Below, in pieces: positions 34,985-48,100 of a stretch of DNA of 64,000 nt. The stretch spans positions 54,779,491 to 54,843,490 of the forward strand of contig OX104130.1 of NCBI GenBank assembly GCA_944470555.2, in the 5' to 3' direction. Each line of letters opens with the position of its first letter. Position 1 is the stretch's first letter. The notes under the pieces were generated by a model. The model made no database searches. It was not told where the DNA came from and worked only from the letters and a program-made list of their open reading frames with translations. Made by a program: the position numbers and the translations under genes. This DNA is from Heterobilharzia americana (Eukaryota > Platyhelminthes > Trematoda > Strigeidida > Schistosomatidae).

Positions 34985-36439
34985 ATCTGATTCTTTCTTG
35001 AAGGTCCTCAATGAATGCCATGCTTTTCTCTCGGTCTGTAAGAGCTTCCCAGTGCTATGAGATCCACTCCATGAACATTGCTACAACTATGGGGACGTCC
35101 TTAGGGAACAACTCTCCTTATAATGTCATTCATCAGTTCCCAGCGGTGTTCAGCCGATAAACTCCACTCCGGAGGCCATAATACTGTTGACAGGCGCTGG
35201 ATTGTTGCCGTGTAGTCTGCATCACTGTAGGAAACACAAGGGAGGGACCCTTCCCGCGATAGTTACGCGCTGATTACCAGGTCAAGCACAACCACAAAGT
35301 GACAACTGCAGCCCACAGGAGTTTAGATCTAGACGTTTTCCTCTAGCAGACGTTTTACGGTAGAGAAATAGTCCACTTTGGGTGACTGCCAGCTAGATCC
35401 TCAAAGAGTGCCATCGCCAAACTTCTCAGGCAGCCCAGACTTGTTGATGGTGCTGGCCAGGTCTTGGTCGGACGTGAAACTTGAAGCTGCACCATCTTGC
35501 CCAAGGTTGGTGGCTGGGGTGTTGAATCCTCCGGCAATCATAACCCACTCATGCCCCATGGTCGTCACTGTGGGCAGTACTTGGAGCAGTTTTGAATTCT
35601 GTCCCACGTTGTAAGTGGAAGTTTGACAGACCCCTCCGCCTGGCACTTGGTGTCTCCAAACGTGAAGTCGTCCCAGACAGGATATACGAGCTCTGAAAGT
35701 GCAGCATCAGTAGGCCGTTCATTTTTGAACTGGCCCCTCATAAACACCAACCTCTTGTGTTCCTTGTCACTTCAGAACGGACGCAGTGTCTTGCTTGCCT
35801 CTTTCCCGCTAATATCCGGTGATAACCACGTTTCTGCCAGGGTAGTTTAGGAATGGTCCTGGTGCGGACTTGACGGACGCAGAGGCCAATCGCTGGTTAT
35901 TCAAACTTGCTATATACTCACGAATACGACACCAGGAAAGAACACAATAGCGTAGTCAGATGGAATGGTATATTTGCGAGGTCGTGACAAGATACCGATG
36001 CTTTCCAACTAGTTGACTAGAGGGTCAGTTACGAGCAGTGCAACGTAGCACGGTAGCATGTCAAATGGTGAGGATGCTTGACCGGGTGCCTTCGGCCCAG
36101 CGAGCACAGTCAAACTATGAGCATCAAACTAAGCATCAATGTTGGATCTCGTCGAGCCCAAGGCCACTGAGTCTGGAGAAGTGCGACGCCACATGGGAAC
36201 AGAAGGGTCGTGCTTTCTACGTCTTACTTCCAAGTCCCCTCACGTTACTCCCAAGACACTCTGAGGTGCAGTCGACGGCATGGGGTTTCCTAGTGGCGGC
36301 GGACTCTAGAGAGTCATGTGTTATACCGAAAGTTTGTACATAAAGGCCAGTTCTAATGGAATCAACAGGGTCCGGCTTCTTCCACGGTGGTTTTGGAGTT
36401 GGTGTCAAGTCAGGGTTGTCAGTTTGGAGGTTTTCACGC
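34985..36439 (-). mobile_element. second CR1 copy, 3' portion (endonuclease region), decayed
   Basis: Aligns by eye with 31420-32520 of the first CR1 copy: the TTATCAGTTCCCAG-like block near 35125, an endonuclease segment on the minus strand WVMIAGGFNTPATNLGQDGA near 35500-35560 (equivalent to LIADDFNAPTPSLEQGG), and GAGTCCCCTCACGTT-like text near 36230. It stops at the RTE insertion and resumes at 39147. Heavily diverged. Confidence 0.8.
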
Positions 36440-36448
36440 CCATCCACA

Positions 36449-39146
36449 ACCCCACCTGGTTAGCCAGTTCATTATTTGCTGGCCGGTCCGAAGCCCAGGT
36501 AAAGAGGGGAGGTAAGTGAAGCGCTTGCAACCCTACCCCGTAAAACAAATCTGACCGCTAAAGAAACTTCAAAGCACAAACAAAATATAAAAGATGAAGA
36601 CAAAATTATTCCTCACTGGAATCGGAGAGGCGAAATGATGCCAGTTGGCGAAAGCCTTCGGGAAGCCAAATGACCGGGCCAACGTATCTTCCCTCGATGA
36701 AAGCGAAAGTAAACGTGAGGACATGGAATGTTCGCACGATGTCTGAACCCAGCAAGGCAGCCTAGACTGCAAGCGAGATGAGGAGGAATCATACCGAAGT
36801 GCTTGGAATTTGCGAGAGCAGATGGAATGGGAGTGGACTCTCCAAACTGTCAACTGGAGAATCAATAATCTACTACGGCCACCTAGACGACAACCACGCG
36901 CACACAGAGGGAGTGGCTATTATGGTGTCCCCAAGAGCATCGAAGGCTCTCATGCAGTGGGAACCAATCTCCTCCTGCAGGATCATGACAGCAAGGTTCA
37001 ACTCAAAAGGAAGGAAGATCGCAATCACACAATGCTACGCACCTACAAATAATGCAGGTGAAGAGAGGAAGGAGGAATTTTACAGACAACTGCAACCAGT
37101 TATAGATAAAACCCCACCTCGGATGGCGGCGTGAAAATTCTAATGTGTGGCGTTGTATAAGTGCGGAAACGGGAGCAGACAACACAGGAACAGAACTCAT
37201 CATCATGGGTCGAGAAGCACTCGGTAAAATGATGCACAAGAATGGAAAATTATTTGCAGAATTCTGTACACGCAACTATTTGGCGATTGGGGGCACTGTG
37301 TTCAAGCACATGGATTTCACTAGACACCAGGACATACTAAAAATCAGGTTGAATTCATCTCAATCTCAAGAAAGTGGTGACGCAGTCTACTTGACATAGG
37401 ATCAAGAAGAAGAGCAGATGTAGGTTTAGACCACCATCTAGTACAAGGAACATCTTCCAAATCAAGTTAAAAGCCTTTAAGGAAGCTGATGATAGAACAC
37501 AGTTCAAGTATAACGCTCAGAAACTGAAGGACGAAGCTACAAAGGAAATCTTCACGGTGGCCATCAAGACAAAACGGGAGATATCGAGCAGCATCCCTGA
37601 AGAAACATGTGCGGAGGAGCACAAGAACTCTTCGAAAGCTATGTGGAAGGAAATCTGCATAACCGTATTAGGAAGGAAGAAGGAAGAAGATAAGGAATGG
37701 ATCTCGACGGATACATGGAGGGTGACAGAGCAGGGAGAGGGGGACGGTGAAGCAGAAGATGAACCAGTGCAAGGATGAACGACGAGAAAAGTATCTGAGT
37801 ATGAGGTACAAAACACTGGTCAGAGAAGTGAAGAAGACTGCGTGCAAGGACAAAAGACACTTCTACGAAACACTGGTAAGTGAAGCAGAACAGGCTGCTG
37901 GTAGGGGAGACCTGACGACATTGTATCAAATAACTAGGTTACCATCTGCAACGCCACGCATCATCATAAAACACAGAATAGAATGGCAGTCAACCCTCTA
38001 CTTCAGTTTCATCGAATTTGAAAAAACCTTCGACAGCGTCGACCGAGAGGTAATTGGAAACTGCTCCATTATACGGGATACCGCAAAACTTTTATCAGCC
38101 TCACTCAACAACTATATGAAGACGCCACATGCCAAGTAATTCACAATCGGAAGCTCAGTGATGCCTTTGAAGTGAAGACAGGAGTAAAACAAGGTTACCT
38201 ACTATCACCCATGATATTCCTGATTGTGTTGTGGTGGACTGGATCATGCCACAAACAGTGGGGAGCGAGAAGAGGGGTATACACTGACTGGACTGCGGAA
38301 AAGAACCTAGAAGATCTGGATCTCGCCACCGATGACTTATGTCTGATGTCACACAAACTTGAAGATCTACAGACGAAAACTAACAAGTTGGCAGAAGAGG
38401 CAGAGAAGACGGGACTTCAAATGAATATAGAGAAGACAGAAGTGATGAAGATACCAACCAACAAACTCCAATCACCATCAACGGGAGAAACTTAAAGGAA
38501 ATAACCTCCTCCACCTATCTAGGAAGCACTGTTTCAACTACAGGCAACACAGGCACAGACGAGGATGCCAAAGTCAGAATTGGAAAGGCAAGACAGGCGT
38601 TCATTAGCCTGAAACCAGTGTGGAGATCTTCCCCACTCACCATAAAGCCTGAACAACACCCGGATTTTCAACACCAACCTCAGTCAAGTCAGTGCTTCTG
38701 TATGGTTCAGAGACTTGGTGCGTTACGAAAGGGATTTCCAATAAACTACAGACATTCATCAACAACTGCCCCCTACGCTGGCTCGTTACTGAAGATCAGA
38801 TGAGAAGGCCAGAAAGAATAAGCAACAAGGAGCTCTGGGAACGAACCAACCAAGAAGCTATCACCCAACAAATATGCATTGGAAGGAAGTGGAGATGGAT
38901 TGGGCAAACACTGAGAAGGCCGACTGGGGACATCACGCGTCAACCCCTCGAGTGTAAAGCGACGAGTTGGACGTCCGAGGCTAGGGTGACATGTAGGAGA
39001 TCGTGCGCGGAGGAAGTGAGAACTTGTGGGCTGTCTTGGAGCCAGGTTGGAAAGATTTCGGAGAACAGAGTTCACTGGAGATGTGCTACTGAAGCCCTAT
39101 GTTCCATTAGAAACCCAAATGACAAATAAATAAAAAAAAAACATGT
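36449..39146 (+). mobile_element. RTE-clade element nested in CR1 copy, with 9-bp target duplication
   Basis: Bounded by CCATCCACA at 36440-36448 and 39147-39155. A 5' UTR-like leader is shared with the copy at 18556, then endonuclease (VRTWNVRTMSEPSKA near 36715-36760, VLGICESRWNGSG near 36798, ITQCYAPTNNAGEERKEEFY near 37025-37080), RT (TPRIIIKH, FIEFEKTFDSVDRE near 38005-38050, VKTGVKQGYLLSPM near 38170), a degraded catalytic box (the YADD region reads DLATDDLCLMSH), and C-terminal blocks LLYGSETW, WERTNQEAITQQI, KWRWIGQTLRRPTG. It ends AACCCAAATGACAAATAAAT plus an A-rich tail. Most internal RT finger sequence is deleted or shifted. Confidence 0.92.
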
Positions 39147-40930
39147 CCATCCACAGTGGCTATGGCCTCAGTGCAGAGAGGACTCGTCGTTTGCTGTTGT
39201 CTCAGTGTTCTCAATCTGTTCCACGAAAACGAACGTTCCCGTTGGTTTCGTCCTTGGCGATGAACCGTGTCTGCAGTACTCTGGTCGGGAGCTCTGAGTA
39301 TCCGAAGTCAACTACCATCAGTTTGGGCTACACCACCGTTGTCAGTTGTAGGATACGTGAGAGCTCAAAGGTCTCTGGGGCTCCTACCCCAATTAAGCCC
39401 ATCATTGCAGATGACCACTGCCACCGCTGAACATCGTGAGTGCGATTTTCTCCCGACAGGCGGGCTGTTAGTTTCCGTATACGATGGATGACCGCAGTTG
39501 CTATTCTTAACTCACAAGACAGTTCTCGATGTTTTTCTCACTTATCATGGCCTACCTTTGAAGCTGGATGACCAACTGATGGCTAGCGTGTGACAACAAG
39601 AGGAACTTTTCGGCCCCCTTAGCTGAGCTTAAGGGTCACCCTCATTGGGGGAGGTTTTTCTAAAGGGTAATTAGCTGCCTCTGCAGGGCCGGCGCTGTTT
39701 TGACTCAAGGTTGTCCGGTAGTAGTTTGTGATGCAGGTTTCCCCTTGCTCTATACCAAACGGCTTTCTTTCCTCGAGAGGACTCTTGTGACGCGGGAACG
39801 CTTACTAAGCTGATGGAGTTTGACTCGCAGTGGGCATTCTTGTAACAATGCACTGTGGGGGTTTTCATGAGCAACTCGCGCTTCTTTTTTCTCTTCTTTT
39901 CTTCTACAGTGAGAATGGCTAGCCGAGTGACTTTGGAGTTAGAGTCTGATGTGCCTGGCCTTTTAGTTAACAGTCGTTTGGCTAATTTCGGACTGCGCAC
40001 AGCTACGACTGCCCGTGATACGTCACATTTTAAGACTCTCACTCGTAGTATTTTTTGTGCGGGTGCAGGCGTTTGACCTAGCGCTGAAGAGTATCTCATA
40101 ACCTCCATATGGTGGCATGTTGCTGGGAGTGGTTTCGTGCGGCACCATGGACGCATGTACCAGAACCACGTGTATAGATGGCCTGCCATGAAAATGTAAT
40201 ATCGGTCTAGTATGCCTTTGATGCATTAGCACTACACCCACTTGTTGCAAACATTTACTCAAATGCTGGGTCCCTTTCGACCCTGTGAAGCCGCACGTTT
40301 GGCAGACGCCACATTGGCCAGTGGGTTTGACCAGGGGTTTCCTTTTCGTCCTCTGCGTTTCCTCTTGGCAGCTTTCAGAGGAAGCATAAAGTTTGAGCCA
40401 GGTGTGCTGGCAAGATCAGCCTTAAGCTGAACGAGGACAAACGTGTTCTGATTAGGTTGTTTGCGGGTATCTGTATTCGTGATTACTCATATAATTTCGG
40501 GCAGGGGTCCCGGGAGCTGCTTTTACATCTCTTAGCTCCCACCTCAGTTACTACGAGAAAATTACCAGCTAATAAGTGAGGTGAGGCTATACTTGAAGTG
40601 CTTTTGGGATTAGATTTAACCAAGTCACTGCCACCACTCATCTCGATAATCAGAGAGGATCCCCGATATGTATGATCGAGTGAGATATGTGGTGCAGCAG
40701 GTGCAGTAGCCTGGGCTATATCGGTTGATCGAGACAGCTTGACCCACCACACAGTCGTCCGTTTAGGGAGCGGCGGTGGCGGCCAGCTGAAGATTGTACG
40801 TTTCACAGAAAACTTCTTGCCAAACTACTGGTATCGGGGATGAAAGCTCCGACTGGATGGGTGCATATGCGGTTATTTCCAAGAAGAATGGAGGCGATAT
40901 AAAGCACGTCAGCATTCAGGGAACATGCAG
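39147..40930 (-). mobile_element. second CR1 copy, 5' portion (ORF1 region), decayed
   Basis: Continues the copy interrupted at 36439. The block around 39205-39245 (CAGTGTTCTCAATCTGTTCC) matches 32607-32640 of the first copy, and similarity runs up to the 5' region near 40840-40920 (GAAAGCTCCGACTGGATGGG, compared with 34438-34460). ORF1 is unreadable through stops. Confidence 0.8.
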
Positions 40931-41219
40931 GTGATAATAATACTACTAACGATATGGTAACTGAGACGGTATGGCCCTAACATGGAGGCATAAATTAGAG
41001 CTGAAGAGAGTCGATGTGGTTACAAAAGGGTGTTGGATCGGTACGGTGTAATTCCGTTAGTTTGGCTTAATTCGTTTTCCAACCGGATGACTGCAAGTCA
41101 TATGCCACTGAGCGACTGTCCAAAACTTCTTTGGAGCTATTGACAGATAAAGCGGATTCAACCCCAACAGTTAACACGTTCAATCCGTCAAAAACTCAAG
41201 GACATAAAAAGTATCAACG
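40931..41219. other. junction between CR1 remnants, nothing recognised
   Basis: Short stretch between the 5' end of the second CR1 copy and the third CR1 fragment; no coding signal identified. Confidence 0.4.
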
Positions 41220-41830
41220 CAAATAGGTTTTGTCTTCGACAGGGTGATTCTATTTGGGTTTCCACGAGGATTACCATATTGACCGTCCCGTAAAATTCCC
41301 CTGCTCATGTGACTTCAGATATTCGGTATCTTTAAGCCGTTATCAATTCACCGATTGGCATACACTAATCAAGGTATTAGAGGCCTAGGTCCCTCAGTCT
41401 TTCCTAGTTTTATTTTTTACTTCATCCATTCAAAACGTCGTGGCTACCGATGAAATGTTCCAGGGGGTTCGCGTTCCTTTTTGGATGTGGTGGATCGAAG
41501 TCCGTGTGAAATCTCTAAGTGAGATCCCATGTAGGTCTTAAAGAACATCAGGAAGAACTTCGAGGGGAGGATCCCTAAGTTTCCCTACGTGAAGTGTAGT
41601 ACCACGTAGGCTGTGGATGCGTCTCCCAGATACCTTTGAATGTTTCGGCCAGTATTTGTCTCAAGTCTTTCTCCGTGGGTGTATGAAAAAAAAGGGTACC
41701 GTGAAGATATTAGGATCTTATCTGCATGTCTAATTTATCGAAAAACACTGTCCGATTTATTTCTAGGTTGAATGTCACTACATAGTTTTTCAAACACTAG
41801 GTAAACTTCTTACTTTAGCTTGTCTTATGG
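41220..41830 (-). mobile_element. third CR1 fragment, ORF2 C-terminal region
   Basis: Matches 29815-30330 of the first CR1 copy by eye, for instance CCTAGGTCCCTCAGTCTTTC near 41383 (compared with CCTAGGTCTTTCAGTTTATC) and TGGATGTGGTGGATCGAAG near 41483 (compared with TTGTGGTGGAGCGAAG). It encodes decayed ORF2 C-terminal sequence and ends about 100 bp before the dynactin start codon. Confidence 0.75.
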
Positions 41831-41924
41831 GCTTTCTCGGTGAAGTCATGAAATCACAAAACAAATCTTCACAAATACACCTACTGCAAGGAGTAACAAA
41901 CCAACTCGCCTGAAATACTCATAA

Positions 41925-41942
41925 ATGGATACTGAGAAATGA
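41925..41942 (+). promoter_or_regulatory. short uORF overlapping the dynactin ATG
   Basis: ATG GAT ACT GAG AAA TGA: a five-codon frame whose TGA overlaps the ATG at 41939 (ATGA). It would only matter if transcripts start upstream of 41925. Confidence 0.35.
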
Positions 41943-42104
41943 AACTATCTGAAAAGCTTGGCGAACTGTTTGACGTAAACGGTCGTTTCAAGGTTGTTGT
42001 TCTTATGGCTGAAGTGAGACTGAAGATAGGATATCGTGTCGAAGTAACAGGAAAAGATGTTGTGGGAACAGTCGCTTTCGTCGGAACAACACAATTTTCT
42101 GCCG
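41939..42104 (+). CDS. DCTN1: DCTN1 exon 1 (first half of CAP-Gly)
   Basis: Encodes about 29 leading residues, then [20 protein letters not shown] and VGTTQFSAG. The CAP-Gly fold begins at GYRVEV. It ends in phase 1 with donor GTCTGC, followed by a 32-nt intron (42105-42136) ending TGTAG. Translation may truly start at 42005. Confidence 0.9.
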
Positions 42105-45100
42105 GTCTGCGTGAAAATTACTCATTATTTGTGTAGGAAAGTGGGTAGGAGTAATACTAGATGAACCGAAAGGGAAAAACAATGGTACAGTACAAGGAAA
42201 ACGCTACTTCACTTGTGAAGAAAATTTTGGCATTTTTGTTCGCCCATCGCAGGTGTGTAATTTTGTGAATTAGTCGTAAAAATGACTCTAGGCTTTGATA
42301 CATATGTATAAAGACGGATTTAATTTTCATTCACGGCTGACTTTTTAATGAAAAGTATGGATTGCTTTGCTCAAAATCTAAGCAAAAGCACCACAAACCA
42401 AGGATGTTCCCAACCTTATAGAAACACTTAATAGGGCTTTCGTCAGTTCAGACTTAGTTACACAGAAAGGTCTGGTGCATTTGCTGAGTACCGATGAGAG
42501 TTGATCGACGTTTGGTCATTTTAGTAATGTTAGTTCATACGTTTCGAAGCAATGCGTGATCACTCGTGCTTCCGAAGGAGAAACACGGTGATAACTAATG
42601 GCAATATGTTATATCTGTGTCCACCGTCAAGTGAAGCTGAGGGGGCGCTATGTTGAACAATATCCTCCTGTATATCCGAAATAAGTGGTTGTCTGAGCAC
42701 AGTCGTAGCAGGCGGTTGTCATTACCTCTTCTCCCAGCCGGGATTCCGAAGGTGCTATCTGAGTGTCTTTCTGTCTAATTTAGCCTACCCATTTGTTCAC
42801 TGAAATCACCATGTCCTAACGTTTGATTTTCAGTAGGAGGCTAAAAAGTTCCCTGTAGGATTCATCCTTCACTTCATCCGAGCTGCATTTGTTGGATGTG
42901 CAAAGAGTGGTTACAAAGAGACATTGACTAGCTCCACTACTCTTTGTACCCGTCATTTCACTGTTCAGTCGAACAGCTCTCAGGCGACGGTCAGCTGGGA
43001 TCCGGTTGAGCAGTACACTTTCTGCTGTAAGACAATACTACATCTACACCTGCATAACCGCAGCAGCTAGCTGTTGAGTTTCCAGAAACTTGAAGTGAAT
43101 TTCTCAGGAACCATATTGGCATGGTGAGGTTAAGTGAATAACCGCGTTTGGGTCCTTCGTGTCTGTCTCATTAACAGCGCACTTCTATGACCCAACATGT
43201 GCGAGGTTTTGAATAGTGAAGCTTGTTTTTAGATTTGCGAGAGGGAATTTAAACAATCGAAGCTGCAGTGTATAGTTTGGGTCATGGTTTCATGAGGCCA
43301 GGTATTCTGTTTCATGAACTCAGATCGTTATCAGTAACTGCAGAGCTGGAAGAAATTAAAGATGACGGACAGTTTATCCAGAGGTAGAGGGAAGGTTGGA
43401 AGGTGGATGATGATCTGGTCAATGCTGCATGCCGAAAGAGTTGTTGGGGCGGCTAGAACTTCCTGGCTTCCCACACCGGGGAAAGTTACTTCTTCCTGAA
43501 GTAGCTGAGAAGGAAATATTATTATCATTTTCATGATTGTTACTACTATTGTTATTAGTGGTGCGTGACAACCCCGCAAAACATCTGCTTGGAGCCGGCC
43601 ACATAGCCTTTTTAAAAGACTTAGTTTCGCTGCCGCTGATTGTAGAATACCTTAGGGCAGGGAGTGCTATTTCTAGGGTTGACATTTCTTCATTTCTCTC
43701 AGTGAAGAAAAAATCAACATAAACTGCTGATTATCCGTGAGAACAACCCTGTTGCTATCGCTCCGTTTGAATTAAGTAATAAACTTACACCTAAAAGATC
43801 GTGATCTTAAAAAAACTCGAAGGGTGAATTTTGCAAATATATATGTAGCTTTTGAGTTGCATGAGTTGCTTCCACCTTATTCTCTAAAATTTTCGTGATT
43901 TCGTCCCGTCACCAGCTCCATACTGTTGGCAGCTTTGCCCACTTCTGCAACTAATGCTTTGGATTGTTATAAAATGGTTTCCATGGTTTATTGACTGACT
44001 GACAAAATCAACGTAAAACCTCACACACCGGTGAATCGGCTCAAGTTGCCATACTTCAAATTAGGGCAAAAAAAGCACGTGAATAGAAAGAGAGTAATAT
44101 CATAGTTGACGAAATTGTGTGGGAGAATAAACAATTTAAAGATAACGGTTAGTACAAATATTTAAGCTTTAGAAAGTGTCAGAGGCAGTGTCAGTGGTTT
44201 AGTGAAACATGTTATGTTCTCGGCTTTTATCGAACCATATTGCAGTTTGAAATGAATGCTTAATCTTACCGAAAGCTGTTTACTTCCCTGGAAAGAGCTG
44301 AATGTGTAGTGAAGGTTTCGTAGAAGGTGGCTTTAATTCCTAATCGTTAAAGTGCTAAGTATAAGGAACCTTCAGAGGAAGATCAAGAAAGACCAATTGG
44401 TCTCAACACAACTGTTGAATGTATGAAAACATCCTGGTTATCTCTGTGCAAAACAAAAGAGAAAGCAACTCAAATATAGGTTTTAGCGTGTGAAATAATT
44501 ATATGCGTCGAAAAAAGGGGTACAAAGGGCATGTAGGTAACATACACAACTTTGTTAACATGCAGATTACCTAAAGTTTTTCAGCAGTCTCTCCTTTTGT
44601 CTGTTTTATCAGCTAAAATTATTTAGGTTCAAAAAGATATCAGAAAGTCACATTAAAACGTGATACCAGTCCATGTAGTCTCTAACTGTTAGTCTGAACT
44701 ATGGAGGTAGGTGTAAATTGTCTGACTGGGATCCTCTAAATTATAAGTCAGTGGCTGAAAATCTGTTGCAATGGCGCAGATGTGTACGCTCTTTGCCCTC
44801 GTCGAAGCCTTAAATATTTTCGTAAATGTCCATCTGTTTTCATATGTTCTTATCTTCTTTTATGATATTCGTTTTCGATCCTTTTCTGTGCATGGTTTTG
44901 TAATATATGACAAGGTAAACGGATGCACTTCTGTTCAAGGTTCCACATTGATATTTTCTATTTCTTGTTGCCTGTTGTATATTTACAATTGGGAACATCT
45001 TAAAAACATTTCTTTGTCTAGTGTATTCATTCTTTAAAAATTTAACCATTAAGTTCTGGTCAAAACAAAAGGAAGCATTTTCTTTTCTTCACACTTATCC

Positions 45101-48100
45101 CAAAATAACAATATTAAATTCGTCTGGTAATTAAAATAGAATTTATCTGCCTTTTCTTTCTTCACCACCCAGCTTACTCTTCTGGATAGTGGCCAGGAAG
45201 CATCGAGCATAATGGAGTTGTCTACATCAAGCGTTCTGTCTGAATCAGGCGCAATTTCAGAATCAAGTACATCAAAAATATCTCTAAATGAAACTCCCAA
45301 CCGTACTGGTTCGACAACTTCTTTGTCCACAGGTTTAAAACCTCCAGAAGTTCTTAAAGGTACTGAACATTTTAATTCATGTTTATTTTTCTTCATGGTA
45401 TTATGTTGCCTCGTCAAGGTTTCCTGATCTTAGCTTCCACCGTTTAGACGAACTCTGTTTTAGCTTCTTGTTAACTGAAAAGTTGCTAATGTGAATAACC
45501 TTTGCCGTGATCAAACCCGTTTATATTCATTTTCAATGTATCGTATTATCACACTGTAAATGATTATAAGAAGCTTCGTTACCGTCGAACATTGAGTAAC
45601 CGACTGATCACTTGCCACAAAGTAGCCAATATTATCTTGTTTAGTTTTCACGACTGAGTCCCATTAGAGTATGTCCAGCATAATTAATCACCGTTTTTGC
45701 ACTATTGACAAGTTTTCAAAAAAGGAGGAGAGTATAAACATTTAGGCTATCATTCAAGATTCAAATTGCTGCTTCATATAATTTTTCCTTCACACGACCG
45801 AGGATGTAGGCTTACCGGAAGTGATGAGATTTGATGTTGTTAACACTACTCGAAATTGAACTATATATACTACAATGTAATGAACATTCTAAAGAAGATA
45901 GCAGAAAAGGGAAGTGGTTGTACACAGTGTTATTCTACACCTTACTTACACTGGAGAAAAACTATCCAGCTGCCAAAAAAGTTTATGTGTATCAAACTAA
46001 CTACTCATTGAAACAATCCAAAGTGAGCGAGTTCCCAATTCTTGTTCTTCTCAGCTGTATCTACCAATTCATATATACGTACCAAAGCTAATACATTAGA
46101 AGGGCAGAAGAAAGGGTTCTTGTTCGCGTTTTTGAACATACGTGAAAGAATTTGATTCTTAAAGGTTCATAGAGTTTGAGTAGCGCAATCACTCGACACT
46201 ATACATACTGGTAAGGTATAAAATCTTCCCGATCGATCTATAAACAACGAAAACCTAACCTCTTGCGCTCTCCTGAATCAGTTTCAGTTAAAAAAATTCA
46301 AACCTGACTGATGTATTCAAAAAGATACCGTTATCACTCTCACATTACGCTGGTAATTGAATTCTCAAAGTTTGTAACTACAAAAATTTCATGACCTCCT
46401 GACCCCCTGTTTCTCATTTCCTCTTTCAATCCATTCCAAAAACTACTCTCACTTTCCGACCCTTCTTATTACTCAACATGATGAAAATCTGGTAACCTTT
46501 TATTACGCTTGCTTAATCATGATGTCTTGTTTTACTAGTTCTAGAATAACATTGTGTACAAATTCCTCCCTCTTCTGCTTTCTTCTCTATAATATTCATT
46601 GTATCATTGCACTTAAACTGACTCTTAAGTAAGGTTCATAACTTCATCAAATTTCATCACTTTTGGTTAGCCTAAATCTACGTTATTTTCCATCACATCC
46701 AAACATTGTTGTCAATTTATGAAGTTACATTGTATAGTTTGTTGTTTATCATAAACATTATATTTTATGGGTTATACTGCGCCCTAGGAGAATCCACAAA
46801 ATATATGCAGGCTAATTCTGTTCTTCTTACTTTGTCTAAAACATTTCCATCCTAGTGGATTTGGGTACATTCACTTCTAAACTAGTTAAATCTAACTGGC
46901 CTTACTTTTGAAAGGTCAGAGAGTACATGGACGCCCATAGTGGTTTCTTTCCCACTGTTAGATGCCTTCTTTGGTTGGTAAGCTAGACTTCTAACATTGG
47001 AAAAGAATATTTGGTTCTTGACATTGATCTATTAAGTTGCGGTTGTGACCAGCATTTCCTAACTTCAGTCAGTGTTATAGTTCGATTACTCTTCAGCATT
47101 ATCGATTAGTATCTGTTTTTACTGTTGACTTTTACTTTCTCCGAATGTCACCACTTCCTAATAAAAATTCAAACTGACTGAACTTAAATAACACTGATTG
47201 TAGCTCATCAGTTCAAAAACGATGCGCTCTTCATACGAAGTGCAAGTTGTCGATTCGATCATGGAAGAACTTAAAGTTTGACAACGCTTATACTTCTCAG
47301 TGTGGTGAAGACTTCTAGTCTTTCTTAACTCTCAGTAGTTCTTCCAAAGATTCCAGTTCAAGAAAGTAATCTTTTAATGATCTCACTTTTTCCTGTTCAT
47401 GTTTTGCCTAGTCTTCTATGATCCAGATTAATTTCTGTTTTATTTATTATTAAATCTTAATATCATGCTTGCATAGGACGAACTTCAAAGTCAGCAGCTC
47501 TGAAGCGTTCTCCATTAGCTAATTCCACTCCATCAGTGAAGGAAAAAACTAGTCTAGCTGCCCCAGCTGGTAGACGTACGTTATATTTTCTGAGTGAATG
47601 CTTAAAATAAAAATAAATACATATACCGGTTGGCTTTAACCTAATACTGTCTAACAGCTGAGTTGCTTACATGCTACTCCATATACCTTTAGCGTACCTA
47701 ATGCTTATAATCAGTGCTTTAAACATACATTGTCCATAGTTTTGTATTAATTGCCTAATTCTTACTGTCACATGTTTTTTTCACAGGTCCATCTGAAACT
47801 AGAAAGATATCACAAGTAGGTTTTATCGATTATGGTTTTAGTTATATGCTTTTTGTTTCCTCTTTAAACATTACGCATGGTCGATGTGACTTGTTTGTAG
47901 CCTGGGTTTGTAACAAGGAGTCATTTCATACTCGTTTCGCTTATTCCGAACTTAGGTGCTGTGCTTTCACGCCTGATAAAAAGTAATAAAGCCAGTCATT
48001 GAAACCGTTTGCTAACTGATTGTTTGGTATTATTTGAGATTACATCCAAAGATTGTGTTTTATTCCTTTTCTATTTCTCTTCAGAAATGCAGCTATTTTA

